A stretch of 64,000 bases of DNA from Gamarada debralockiae. Taxonomy: Eukaryota; Ascomycota; Leotiomycetes; Helotiales; Hyphodiscaceae. Position 1 is the first letter of the stretch, and the number at the start of each line of letters is the position of its first letter. A program made the translations under genes and the position numbers. The notes below the pieces were generated by a model, which worked only from the letters and a program-made list of their open reading frames with translations, did not search any database and was not told where the DNA came from. Of this stretch, positions 42,546 through 53,498 are shown piece after piece. Location: contig NXFV01000631.1 in NCBI GenBank assembly GCA_002803225.1, positions 1 to 64,000 of the forward strand, written 5' to 3'.

Positions 42546-43287
42546 ATGTCACTCATAGCTTTCATAACAATTCTCTCCGTTGCATCCCTTGCGCGGGGCC
42601 ACCCTATAGTTGAACGACAAGTAGCATATCAAATGTACACCGGAGATGGAACGTCGTGGCCCAGTACCAGCCAATGGGTTTCATTCGATACCATGTAAAT
42701 CGAAGCCCCGAATTGCTTCACACTCACTAACTTTTCGCAGGTGGAGCAGTAACCAGGCACTCATGAGCTCGTCATGTGCCCAGTATGGCCAGCCTAACAA
42801 CAGCCCAGACGAGATTAACGATATCCACACCGCAGTCCTGGCCGAAGCAGCATCATCACCTGGTGTCGACTCACGCTTCATCCTCGCTACTATCCTGCAA
42901 GAATCAGGCGGATGTGTTCGCGCTCCAACTTCCAACGGCGGCGTTGTAAACCCAGGACTTATGCAAACTCACGCCGGCACCGGAACCTGCGCAAATACCA
43001 ATCCTTGTCCTGCGTCGATGATCACTCAGATGGTAGCTGACGGCGCGGCAGGCACTGCAGCTGGTAATGGTCTTGCACAATGTATAACTCAGGCCGCCGC
43101 TACTGGGGCGAGCGGTGCTACGGCGGTTTACAGAGCTGCTAGAATCTACAATACGGGATCTTACAATGTTGGAGCGGATCTAGGAACACCGCCGTACGGC
43201 ATATCTTGTTATTCATCTGATATTGCTAACAGACTCATGGGATGGTCTGGACTTCAGACGGCGTGCACGTTACCAAACCCTCAGTAA
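42546..43287 (+). CDS. Secreted lysozyme-like (SLT/goose-type fold) protein
   Basis: Exons 42546-42694 and 42741-43287 join at ...FDTM-WSSNQ through a 46-nt intron (GTAAAT...CTAACTTTTCGCAG), giving 231 residues. The start at 42546 places a signal peptide (MSLIAFITILSVASLARG) first; ATG 42492 would add 18 residues ahead of it and is less likely. The catalytic-type glutamate is E104 in ILATILQESGGCV. NPGLMQTHAGTG and YRAARIYNTGSYN match the lysozyme-like/transglycosylase fold. Cysteines (C62, C108 and several later) suggest disulfides of a secreted protein. Fungal members are presumed to act on peptidoglycan or chitin-like polymers of competing microbes; the substrate is not shown by sequence. 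Confidence 0.8.
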
Positions 43288-44248
43288 GCTCTAGTAAGCA
43301 ATCTAAGGTACGGCTTGCCAGTCGGGTTATTGGCAAGAAATGTATATATCATTTGAATTTTTGCTTTCGAGGAGTTTGGTGATGTGAAGGAGGGCGGAGT
43401 AGAGAGGAAATCTCCGAGGAGTTCGGTCGTTTTCCTTCAAGGCGCAGGGACTTTTGCTGCAACAGAATTTGTGATGGAATACTTCCAATATCTATCGTAC
43501 CAAAATTGTGGTTATGTCTTTCCCAGTTCGTCGGTATCGACTAGAACATTGTGGGTCATCCCTCTTTGTTCGCAATTGGTCAAAGAACGACCAGTTTGGA
43601 CTCGACGAGAAGAATGCCAAGCTCGTTCTTTGTTCCAATTCTAATTCGTGTTGCTATCCCAATTTCAAAAGTACAGTACCCTCCCAATCACTTATATTAA
43701 TTATCTCATTATCTACTGGCGTACCTGCGCCATCTTTGCCAAGGATGAGAACAGTATAGCTAGCACCCCACCATTTGCCCCCTGGATACGTCACAAAAAC
43801 AGCTCCGAAACGTCATTGAGTCGTCTTGGATTTGGAAAAGCTGTCCCGCCTGGGCAGTCCGTTCCCACTTTGCCTCCTGCAAGCAACTATGCGCGCAAAA
43901 AGCTCCCTCCAATTCTCAAGGTTTCAGGGAAGGATAACGGCTGACGACCTCTGAGCGATCAATCTGCAAGGGTTTTAGATACAAGAGGAAAGAATATTGT
44001 CCGTTCACGGCACAAAAATAGGATTGATGGGACCTCACGACCTCCCATCGGCTCCAAAAGCCATTTATTGCCTGAATCTGTGTCAAGACTTGCGCATAGT
44101 CCCCATCGTCAACCATTAGGCAGACTCATCCAAAAGGGTCCTACCTCCTCCGCCTCTACCGCCCATGACCAAGTCAGTGCAAAAGATCCTGCAACTTACA
44201 CGCTTCCATCCATCGTTCAACCAGGAGTCCACGTCGCATTAGTCCGTA
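43288..44248. other. Intergenic stretch, possibly part of the decayed gene to the right
   Basis: A frame at 43648-43944 contains coding-like text (FAPWIRHKNSSETSLSRLGF) and another at 44068-44265 is Ser/Pro-rich. They may be upstream pieces of the decayed gene at 44249-44728, but cannot be joined with confidence. Confidence 0.35.
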
Positions 44249-44728
44249 TCGCCAGAACCTTCTGAAAGCTCAGGAAGACAATACAGCCAGGACGAGAGTG
44301 AGAGCCTGGCCTACGGAGCTGTTCCTTCCAACCACTGGGATGCAACAGCCATGACACTTACAAGAGGGGAACCTAGCGCAGCCTACCTACAGTCCTCATT
44401 CTCCAGCACAAGCGAGTGAAGCGCCAGTGTCTCCGAACTGTCCGTCCCTGCCGTAGCAGCAGCTTCTGCATCCACAACTTCCCTCCGAGTTCGAGATCGT
44501 CCCGCGAAAGGAGACCTATAAAAGATCGATCTAGATGCAGAAGATTCTGTAACTAAGTTAACGAACGAGGAATTGGAAATGTCTCGCTATGAGTGCCAAA
44601 AACGACCACGATTTGATGATGGTTTCGAGCGCGATATTGAGAGTCGAAATGGTCATAATTTGACGGATGCGGATAGGAGGGGTCTGGTTCCACGACCGCT
44701 GGCTATTATATTGAAACCCGAGGGTTAA
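44249..44728 (+). pseudogene. Decayed coding remnant, Ser-rich protein
   Basis: One frame (starting SPEPSESSGRQYSQDESESL) keeps coding character for about 480 bp, yet contains in-frame stops at 44417 (TGA) and 44519 (TAA). After the second stop it reads TKLTNEELEMSRYECQKR, then FERDIESRNGHNLTDADRRG and LVPRPLAIILKPEG before a final TAA at 44726. The composition (acidic/Ser-rich, then ordered blocks) is that of a former gene. A possible continuation past 44745 (GKLKRCYTNPTSPTGLPYDG) is in another frame. I cannot name the family. Confidence 0.4.
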
Positions 44729-45799
44729 TGCTGAGAATGGTAAGTTGAAGAGATGTTATACGAATCCTACTTCGCCGACGGGACTTCCGTATGATGGGAT
44801 ATCGACATGCACTCGAATGCCACCTCCGCCAGTACAGCGACCAACAAGTAAGAGGAGTTTTGGGACTGCTAAACTTCCATTGCAAAGTTCCTTTCACTTC
44901 AAGTCAAAAGGATACGGAGTCTGGAGAGCCGGACCAGAAATTCGGAAGAAATTTTCCGGGCGATGGAAAGGCTGTCGGGGGGAAGAAATCGCTTGTGAAG
45001 CAGACCGTGTTTTGCAACACAGAAAGAGAACCTGGTGGTCGAGATACCTGTGCCTTCGAATTTTGTATTAAAGTCGTTCCTTCCTTCCTTCTACGGAAAT
45101 GTTACGAAGGGGAAACGAACATTTGCTGGACGCAGTTGATAAAGCTAAAAAGGGTTCTGAAGATTAAGACTACTGATGAGAAAAAAACGGGAGAATTTGA
45201 AGAAGCAGATTGTTTGTTGGTATTATGGATCATCTCCAGGTATGTGCTCAGCTTCTGGCGAAATCTCGAAGACTTAAGTTCTCTCAGATGGCAGTGTCCG
45301 AATAGCTTTGAGGAAGGAGTTTTGGATGGCCGTACTGGTCATAATAGAAGCCAAACTTTTGTATAATAATTTTGAAGGCACTGAATAACATCCATGGTAA
45401 ATTGACAGCCTATCAAAAATCCATTCTGCAACACATCTTGACTCGAAGCTCGTACCTGCAGGAGCAGTGACTGACCCCTCATCTTGGCAACCAGGCGACA
45501 ACTTTGTACGTCTTTATACGCTGCGCGCAACCCAAGCAACACAACTCATCCATTCAATTTGTGACCACCAAGCCACTCTGGTTGTTTGAGAGATCCTGTA
45601 CCACGAAATATATCGTAAGTTGTCCCTATCCTCTCCACAGAAGCGGTAATAATCGGGGTCGGCCAAGGAACCCCGCCGCTGGAGTGTGTGGAGCTGATCC
45701 CTGTCTCGAGACGTTACATAGCTCGTAGCTGACATCAACAACAGCTTCCTTCCTCCATAACGTTCTCTTAAATCTGCCAAATCAATCGCGAAGACAATC
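44729..45799. other. Remnant tail and promoter of alpha-mannosidase
   Basis: The left half may hold more of the decayed gene. The right 300 bp should be the promoter and leader of the alpha-mannosidase gene that starts at 45800. The 191-codon open frame at 44791-45366 has no motif and is not called. Confidence 0.4.
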
Positions 45800-48700
45800 A
45801 TGGGCGGAGAAACAATCGAAACCGAGAAGCCTAAGAGCACATACCCAAAGCTCTCGGCGCATCCTGTCGGACAATGGATTCCAAACATCTACAAGGACCG
45901 CATTGGCATGTTCTACAGTGGGGGTCAATATGAAGGGAATAATCTGCGAGCGTAATTGAACGATCCGGTTCTTTAAGGTTAAACAGTGACTGATCAATTG
46001 ATTGAATAGGATGATGAATGAAGGTGTCGCCTCGGGATCACCTCATGTCAGGCTTTCCGTCTGGGACGCTCCCGACCTATCTCGTCCCACTTTCAAAGAA
46101 GCCATGAGCCACAAATTCAGACCAACAGCTGTCGGCGAGTGGTTCGGTCCGTCATGGTCTACACATTGGTTCAAGGTTCAACTCACGGTTCCATCCGAGC
46201 TTCGTAAGAAGGAACTCCTCGAACTTCACTGGGATGCGAATAATGAGGGAATGGTCTGGACTGAGGATGGAAACCCACTGCAGGGATTGACTGGAGGGGG
46301 AGAAAGAACAGAATGGATCTTGCCGGACAAGTTTAGGGATGGGAAAGAGCACATCATTTATATCGAGATGGCATGCAATGGCATGTTTGGCAACGCTCCG
46401 GGTGGAGACTCGATTCAGCCACCTGACCCAAACAAATATTTCCAGCTAGGAAAGGCAGATATCGTGGCAGTGAATGTCGAGGCGCGCCAACTATACATTG
46501 ATATTTGGGAGATTGGTGATGCGGCACGGGAATTCCCAACAGACTCGTGGGAGCAGCACAAAGCATTGAAGGTGGCCAACGAAATCATTGATGCTTTTGA
46601 GTTGGGCAAGCAAGACTCTATCATCAGAGGTCGCAAGATCGCTCAAGAATACCTGGGAAAGAATGTGAACTCAGCTGAGGTTTACAAAACTGGAACCCAA
46701 CCTATCGTCTATGGTATTGGACACTGCCACATAGATACTTGTTGGCTCTGGCCTTGGGCGGAGACAAAGAGGAAGGTCGCCAGATCTTGGTCCAACCAGT
46801 GTGACTTGATGGATCGTTATCCCGAGCATCGCTTTGCTGTCTCGCAAGCTCAACAGTACAAATGGCTCAAAGAGTACTATCCTTACGTTTTTGATCGTGT
46901 CAAGGAGAAAGTCAAGAAAGGTACCTTCCAACCTATCGGTGGTAGCTGGGTCGAGCATGATACCAATATGCCTAGTGGTGAATCATTGGTCCGCCAGTTT
47001 CTCTACGGTCAGCGACTTTTCGAGAGCAACTTTGGAGAGAGATGTCGCACTTTCTGGTTGCCCGACACGTTTGGTTACTCGTCTCAACTTCCACAATTGT
47101 GCCGCTTGGCAGGAATGACCCGATTTTTTACCCAGAAATTGAGCTGGAACAATATTAACAAATTCCCTCACACCACCTTCAACTGGGTATCCCTCGACGG
47201 GAGTCAAGTCATCTGTCACATGGCTCCGTCAGAGACCTACACCGCGAATGCCGATTTTGGCGATGTAAGAAGGTCAGTCACCCAGCACAAGTCTATGGAT
47301 CAAGATGAGACATCACTCTTGGTTTTCGGGAAGGGTGATGGAGGTGGAGGACCAACTTGGGAGCACTTGGAGAAGCTTCGTCGCTGCCGCGGAATGAGTG
47401 ACACTGTTGGAATGTTGCCAAGAGTTCACATGGGTGACTCAGTTGAGGACTTCTTTGATCGCCTCGAGAAGAAGGTCGAGAATGGCCTCGATTTCGTCAC
47501 CTGGTACGGCGAGCTTTACTTCGAATTGCACCGCGGTACCTACACAACCCAGGCCAACAACAAGCGAAACAACAGAAAAGTCGAGATTATGCTCCGTGAT
47601 GTCGAGCAGCTCGCTACTCTTGCAAGTATCAAGGGTTCATACAAATACCCGAAGAAGGAAATCGACGATATGTGGGAAGCGACTCTTCTTTGCCAATTCC
47701 ACGATTGTCTTCCTGGCAGCTCCATCGAGATGTGCTACGACGACAGCGACGAGCTCTATGCCAAGGTCTTCGAAGCAGGCGAGAAAATTCTAAAGGACCT
47801 CTACAATTCGCTCGGCGTCCAAAGCCTTACTAACTCAAGCTCAAAAGACAACCTGGTTGCGTTGAACACGATGCCATGGCACCGAAGGGAAATCATCTCT
47901 ATTGGTGACAAGCAAGCTGGTGTGGCTTGTGGCGAAGGCAACCTGCTCAACATCAAGACCTTCAAGATCGCCGAAACACCAGAGGTGACTGTTGAGGAGA
48001 TTAAAAACGGCGTATTCGTGCTCCAGAATGATCAGTTGAAAGTCCAGGTCGAAGGTGGATGCATCACCTCGCTCTACGACCGCAAGGCCGAGCGTGAAGT
48101 TGTCGCCAAGGGAGGCAAGGCCAACCAACTCGTCATCTTCGACGACAAGCCTCTGTACTGGCAAGCCTGGGATGTGGAAGTCTACCACTTGGACTCTAGA
48201 AAAGAGCTCTCTTCAGGCGCCACCAAGATTATCCAGAATGATGCTCATCAAGTTAGTATTATGACCGAGACAAAGATCAGCGACAAGAGTTGGGCGAAGA
48301 CGTATATCAGTCTCTCAGCTGCTTTCAAAGGCCAGCAATCATATGTTGAGATGCACAGCGAAGTTGAATGGAGGGAGGACATGAAGTTCTTGAAGGTCGA
48401 GTTCCCTGTTGATGTCAGGAACACTGAGGCTTCATACGAAACTCAATATGGTATTGTCCGAAGACCTACTCACTACAACACCACGTAAGCTCCTCCACTC
48501 AAATCGAAGAATTCTGTTAATTTGATGCAGTTGGGATATGGCCAAGTTCGAAGTCTGCTGCCACAAGTTCGCCGATTTGTCAGAACACGGCTATGGTGTC
48601 TCCATCTTAAACGACAGCAAGTACGGTTTCGCCACCTGCGGAAACCTCATGCGTCTCTCTTTGCTCCGCGCACCCAAGGCACCAGATGCTCACGCCGACA

Positions 48701-49140
48701 TGGGCCGCCATCACATCCGCTGGGCGATCCTCCCTCATCAAGGCGACTTGAGCTCCACTACGGTCCGCACAGCATACAACTTCAATAACCCACTCAAGCT
48801 GGCCCAAGCCCCTAAGGGCATTTCCGCAACCGCATCCTCCAACCCGATCAAGTTGACCGGTAACCCGTCCTTGATCCTTGACTGCGTTAAGAGAGGTGAG
48901 GACGACGAGGATGTCAGCCGTGGCGAATTGGCAATTAGGAAGGGCAAGAGTGTTATCCTGCGCATATACGATAGCTTGGGAGGAACGAGCAAGGGTACAA
49001 TTGAGACGACTCTTGATGTGAAGAAGGTCTTCAAGACGAATATTTTGGAGGATGATGAGGATGAGGTTAAGATTGAGAAGGGGAAGATTGATATTATCTT
49101 GAGACCTTTTGAGGTTGCTACTTTCAGGTTGCAGCTTTAA
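45800..49140 (+). CDS. AMS1: Alpha-mannosidase, GH38, vacuolar Ams1 type
   Basis: Exons 45800-45951, 46010-48484 and 48531-49140 join in phase to 1078 residues (yeast Ams1 is 1083). Introns are 58 and 46 nt. The GH38 core shows zinc ligands in GIGHCHIDTCWLWPWAE (H289, H291, D293), the catalytic nucleophile D403 in FWLPDTFGYSSQLPQL, GSWVEHDTNMPSGESLVRQF, and FHDCLPGSS. The C-terminal beta domains follow (ALNTMPWHRREI, GGCITSLYDRKAEREVV). Ams1 hydrolyses free oligomannosides in the vacuole and reaches it through selective autophagy/Cvt, which agrees with the lack of a signal peptide here. The N-terminal exon gives GQWIPNIYKDRIGMFYSGG, as in the family. Complete gene. Confidence 0.95.
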
Positions 49141-49605
49141 ATGGCATTGGGGGAAGAGGATGATGAGCAGGAAGTCATGGATAGGTAAATATTATGCAGA
49201 TTGTTGTATTGTATGAGATGTCGGCTTCAGGACCTAAAATTATGATCAATCACTGCTTGGCAGCATGTTCGAGCCATTTTTAATGGAATTTTTCGTATCT
49301 GGGGTTATGAGGGTGTCAAGGAGACGATGTGGGGAGGGAAATCACGTGTGGATGACTCTTTCGGGGTTGCAGTTCCGAGTACTGGCCGGATATGGTAGGA
49401 GTCGTTTCTTATATCACTTTTCTCATATACATGTTGCTAGAACGTGGCCTTTTCTTAAGTTGCTGGATTGGAATCGAAGGTGGCTGGCTCACTTGCTCGA
49501 TTAGCTGAGATGTATGGTAGCGAGTTTCCCTTATTTCATGCCATTCCATTGCCAGTCCAATTTTATTACAATCTATTTATTCATAATGTCATAAAAATTT
49601 CAGAT
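49141..49605. other. Convergent 3' spacer
   Basis: 465 bp between the 3' ends of the mannosidase and Nudix genes. No coding potential; AT-rich sequence before 49605 fits a 3' UTR. Confidence 0.55.
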
Positions 49606-50675
49606 CTACATCTTTGCCCCCGCAGATTTGAGAGCAGCGATCTTCGCAGTCTTTATATCCGAATCCGTGAGATCAGGTCCTCCAGGGACTTTCTCTCCCA
49701 ATTTCCCCATCCTCTGTAAATTCTCTATCATGGCCTCATCTCCAATATGCGTATTATGCTACTCATAGTCAGCTTCATCCCACACCCCTTATCAGTCGAA
49801 CATACCTCAAACTCCGGCTCCTCCTCATAAGCTATTCTGGCACCATCGACCAATATTCTAGCCGTCATCCCCCAAACTTTATACCTCATCAATCCACCCT
49901 CTTCTTCCTCATCCAACTGCTCCGCAATAGCCGCCTGTCCACCCTCTCTAACCCTCGGCTTCGAAACCGTCTGATTATTAATCGGAACGAAGAAATTATG
50001 CATCCGCCACTTCCCCCCATGCCAATCTACCCAATTCCCACTGTACCAGTCCTCCCTTTTCCCCGGCACCGTCTCGCCTTCCCTTACCTCATCCCTCATG
50101 CTCAAGAAATTATGAAAAGGTGCGGAAAACACGGCAGCAACTTCCTTAGCATCGAGTCTGGGGATCATGCTATCTTCGACCGACGCAGAACGGAGACCGC
50201 TGGGGTCATCGGAGTGTAGGAAGGCGACGCAGGGACGGACTGCTAAAGCTGTTTTGGCGAGCGAGAAGGGGAGTTGGCAGAGATGTTCTATTCGGAAGGG
50301 TTTGGGGATTTTGGAGTCATCTCGTGGAAGGCCGATTTCTTCGCAGGCTTCGCGGCGGGCTATTTCGAAGGGGGTTTCGTTGAGGGAGTCGGCTTTGCCG
50401 CCTGGGAATGCTGCTTGGCCTTTTGGCTGTCAGCAATTTTGAAGGCATTGGAGAGGGGTGGGAATGGGGATACCTGAGTAATTTCTCAACGTGCTGGCAC
50501 GCATCGTAAGCACAACCCTGAGATCTCCACGCCGGTCTGCAAACAGCAGAACCAACACAGCAGCCCGTCTGCTGAGAGGCAATCCCTCCCACGCTTTGAA
50601 AGGAGGAGGTTTATAGGCCCTCAATCGGGCAACAGCTGCCTTTATCTCATCAGGTACGTCCCTCCAAGAGAACAT
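49606..50675 (-). CDS. PCD1: Nudix hydrolase, peroxisomal CoA diphosphatase type
   Basis: Exons 50474-50675, 49806-50419 and 49606-49758 join in phase to 322 residues. Introns are 54 nt (GTATCC...GCTGACAGCCAAAAG) and 47 nt (GTATGT...GTAG). The first junction rebuilds NYSG-QAAFPGGKAD, entering the Nudix box EIARREACEEIGLPRD with its REACEE metal-binding core. The preceding LSRRAAVLVLLFADRRGDL and VVLTMRASTLRNYSG are the CoA-pyrophosphatase (Pcd1/NUDT7) signature. Such enzymes cleave CoA and oxidised CoA in peroxisomes; the protein ends SAGAKM, which is not a canonical PTS1. ATG 50675 is the chosen start. A coding-like frame just upstream (from ATG 50835, DITIDENEVKEIIESIKEA) is one base out of frame with it, so the N-terminus may be misread. 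Confidence 0.85.
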
Positions 50676-51398
50676 AAGAAAGACTGACCGAAGCCGCGTG
50701 AGTCAGAGGAGCCATACTGCTTGCATCGAAGTATTGTGCTTCTTTAATACTCTCTATAATCTCCTTTACCTCATTCTCATCAATCGTGATATCAGTCTCT
50801 GGAGCTGCGTCTATCCCCTGCAGAGATTCGCTCATAGTGTACAAAATACAAACAAAACTAACCCCTCTATCCAGCAAGAAGTTGGAGTCGTTCATCCGCG
50901 GCCTGACATAATGATGTGGGGTAAATGCACGGACCAGGTTTTCTTGACTCGGCGATCAAACCGCATTTGGAGCTCTCTCCCCTGGTCTTTCTTCTCGCGG
51001 GTTGCACCCACCAGCATCCCCTTCGATTCTGATTTGCGCGACCAAGTCCCTACCGGATAGAGCTTCTTCCATGAACGGCACACGAACGCCTCGAATGGTG
51101 TCATTACAACTAAGTACCAGAATGCACTCCAGATGCGATGCCATTGGTACAAGAATGGCGCAATCCGAAATTGGCGTCGATGAGTGTTCATGATGAGTAA
51201 GGTCGACAATGGGAGGCCATTCTGATTGAAAGCAGGAGGGGCTGCGAACGGAGGTATAAGAAAGAGCTTTGCTCTATTTGACTAACAGTCCCTTCAAGCT
51301 GCAAGTAACATAACAGCAGCAGAAAAATACAGCTCCATCCAAACCTCACTCGAATACTCGTATAGACATCAACGCGCATAGCATCGCAATCAGATACC
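50676..51398. promoter_or_regulatory. Divergent region, Nudix / carbonic anhydrase
   Basis: About 720 bp holding both promoters. Two minus-strand frames here (50650-50895 and 50892-51209) read somewhat protein-like, but neither has a family motif; the first may be a lost N-terminal part of the Nudix protein. Confidence 0.45.
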
Positions 51399-51968
51399 AT
51401 GGCGCAAACACCCGTTCAAGAGAACTTGGTGACGCAGAACAAGTTCTACTCTCAGAGCTTCACTCAAGGCCACCTTGCCCTTCCACCAGCGAAGAAATAT
51501 GCCGTCGGTTCGTCTCTCCTTCCCCATTCTCCTCCTTCCCTTCTAACTCACACAACAGTAACCTGCATGGACGCCCGAATCGATCCCGCGTCCGCATACG
51601 GCATCTCCCTCGGCGACGCACATATAATCCGCAACGCTGGCGCCAGCGCACAAGACGCTCTCCGCTCCCTCGTTATCTCTGAACAACTTCTCGGCACCGA
51701 AGAGATACTCCTCATTAAGCACACTGGCTGCGGAATGCTCACGTTCAAGAACGAGGACGCGGCGGGTATTGTGAGGAAGAATTTGGGTGAGGAGGCTGTT
51801 AAAGAGTTGGGAGCTTTTAAGGGGGATTTTTTGCCTTTCCCGGATTTGGAGACTGCTGTTAAGAATGATGTGGAGTTCTTGAAGAGGAGTAAGTTGATTC
51901 CAGACAAAGTTAGGGTTAGTGGGTGGGTTTATGAGGTTGAGACGGGGAAGGTTAGGAGTGTGGTTTAG
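51399..51968 (+). CDS. Beta-carbonic anhydrase, short (class D-like)
   Basis: Exons 51399-51507 and 51559-51968 give 172 residues. The 51-nt intron (GTTCGT donor, TTCTAAC branch, AACAG acceptor) is a multiple of three and stop-free, so reading through it would insert 17 residues exactly before VTCMDARID. Splicing gives KKYAVVTCMDARIDP. Zinc ligands are C39, H91 and C94 (KHTGCGM), with the catalytic Asp-Arg dyad D41/R43. RNAGASAQDALRSLVISEQL is the family core. The short length and the absence of the N-terminal arm of yeast Nce103 place it with the compact fungal beta enzymes. It interconverts CO2 and bicarbonate, presumably in the cytosol (no targeting signal). Confidence 0.9.
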   Translation: MAQTPVQENLVTQNKFYSQSFTQGHLALPPAKKYAVGSSLLPHSPPSLLTHTTVTCMDARIDPASAYGISLGDAHIIRNAGASAQDALRSLVISEQLLGTEEILLIKHTGCGMLTFKNEDAAGIVRKNLGEEAVKELGAFKGDFLPFPDLETAVKNDVEFLKRSKLIPDKVRVSGWVYEVETGKVRSVV

Positions 51969-52148
51969 ATGCGGACATGTTGTCTGGGAATGGAGTTGAT
52001 GGTGGGTGTGGAGTGAGATTGTGCCATGGGCTTGGAGTTGTGAATAGGCATGGAGTGAGGCGTGGAAGGACGGTAGATACCATGAGAGACAATCAGTAAT
52101 ATGTTTGAGGTATTTAAGTGCTTTAATGCATTCTAAACGTGTTCAAAC

Positions 52149-53498
52149 CTAAAAGCTTCCAACCCAAGCATTGTAATTCGTACACCCATTGGACAACGTA
52201 GTACTCGCCGTGATAGCCGCTCCAGTACCTTTCTTAATAACAGCCCCATTCCTTATAACGCTGAATGTCGGCACACCAGTCTGCCCATTGAACGGCTGAC
52301 TCCAATGATTGATGCCCGCAGCCCCATTATAGGACACCGCCGGGTTGCTACCAACTTGAACAGTGACTTGCGCATCATCCATTAGGAGGGCGCTAAAGAA
52401 GATCCCATCTTCAACGACTAGGTTCGGCGAAAGTTCCGTTTGGCTTTGGTCTGCGTTGTTGCCAACTACTCCGCATGTTGAACCCCCTGCTGTGGGTGCG
52501 GTGTGGTACCAGTATTGCATTTGGTCCCTGGAAATGTCGAACGAGGACCCCTTGTACTTGGCGATGTAATAGGGGAGGAAGTCGCGCCAGGACTCATGAG
52601 GGCTGCCGTCGACGTAGATAGCAGAGCCGGGGGCAATTTCAGAGTCCGTGTAGATGGGGCCAATGTAGTGTGATTCGCCGAAGTCGTTCCAAGTGACAAT
52701 TCTATTGATGTGTTAGCCCAGCCAAATGTGAGGGTAAGACGGTACTTACTCGACAAAGTCAGGGTTGACATCCAAAGTCTGAGCCCATCTATCAGCCCAC
52801 AAGTCATCACCTCTCCACACCCAGTCCTTGCCTCCACTAGCACTATGGAAGAACCATGGCGAGACGCCCATCATGTAGGTCTTGCCCGGCGTCGCTGCTT
52901 GCCACGCCTTATCAGTGTCATCCGTCTTGTTCGTAGCTCCATTGGGCCACATGTCCCAACTGAAGAAACCTTCAATGTTGGCCAAATTCCCGCCAATGCC
53001 ACCCGTGCTAAGACTCGTCCAGTCTGGCACAAAGTACACATCTCCTACAGCAGAGCGGATGGCCCCTCCTGGAGCCCAATCTCCAATATTTCCCGTGCCT
53101 TCGAACGTTGATACAAAGGGCGCCCCATTATAGTTGAAATAAGCTGGCGAAATTTTATATTTATTGAGGTACGAGGCAACGGAGAGATCGCCAGTCGCTG
53201 GCCATGGAGAACCTCCTCCAAGGTAATCGAAGGAGAAGAAGAGCTTGAAGTCAGAGCCCAGTGCTTCCGCGGCGGCGAAGGCATTGGCAACTTGAGTAGG
53301 GATGTTGGAGTCTGGATAGCCGCCGTTGAGCGCAAAGGCATCGATTCCGGCGTTCTTTGCGAGCGTAATATCATTTTCCCACGTCGCTTGAGTGTGAGCT
53401 GCTGTGTTGCCGACTACAACGTGCGCGAAGACGTATTTGGCTGATGCATACTGTGCAAAGAGCGCAAAGGCTGCGATAGAAAGTCGAAGGAAGGCCAT
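52149..53498 (-). CDS. Secreted alpha-1,3-glucanase (mutanase), GH71
   Basis: Exons 52750-53498 and 52149-52701 with a 48-nt intron (GTAAGT...CAATAG) give 433 residues. The signal peptide is MAFLRLSIAAFALFAQYASA (1-20). The mature part begins KYVFAHVVVGNTAAH, then AGIDAFALNGG, FKLFFSFDYLGGGSPWP, and after the splice IVTWNDFGESHYIGPI; these are hallmark GH71 blocks with the conserved acidic residues. The C-terminal 130 residues form a beta-rich tail typical of fungal members. GH71 enzymes cleave alpha-1,3-glucan of fungal walls, either for self-remodelling and septum dissolution or for attack on other fungi. Complete and undamaged. Confidence 0.92.

Noticed and set aside
44791..45366. 191-codon open frame
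   Set aside because: No motif, Lys/Glu composition from AT-rich DNA, no splice support.
50892..51209. 105-codon minus-strand frame in the Nudix/carbonic anhydrase spacer
   Set aside because: Reads slightly protein-like but has no family motif and would crowd a shared promoter region.
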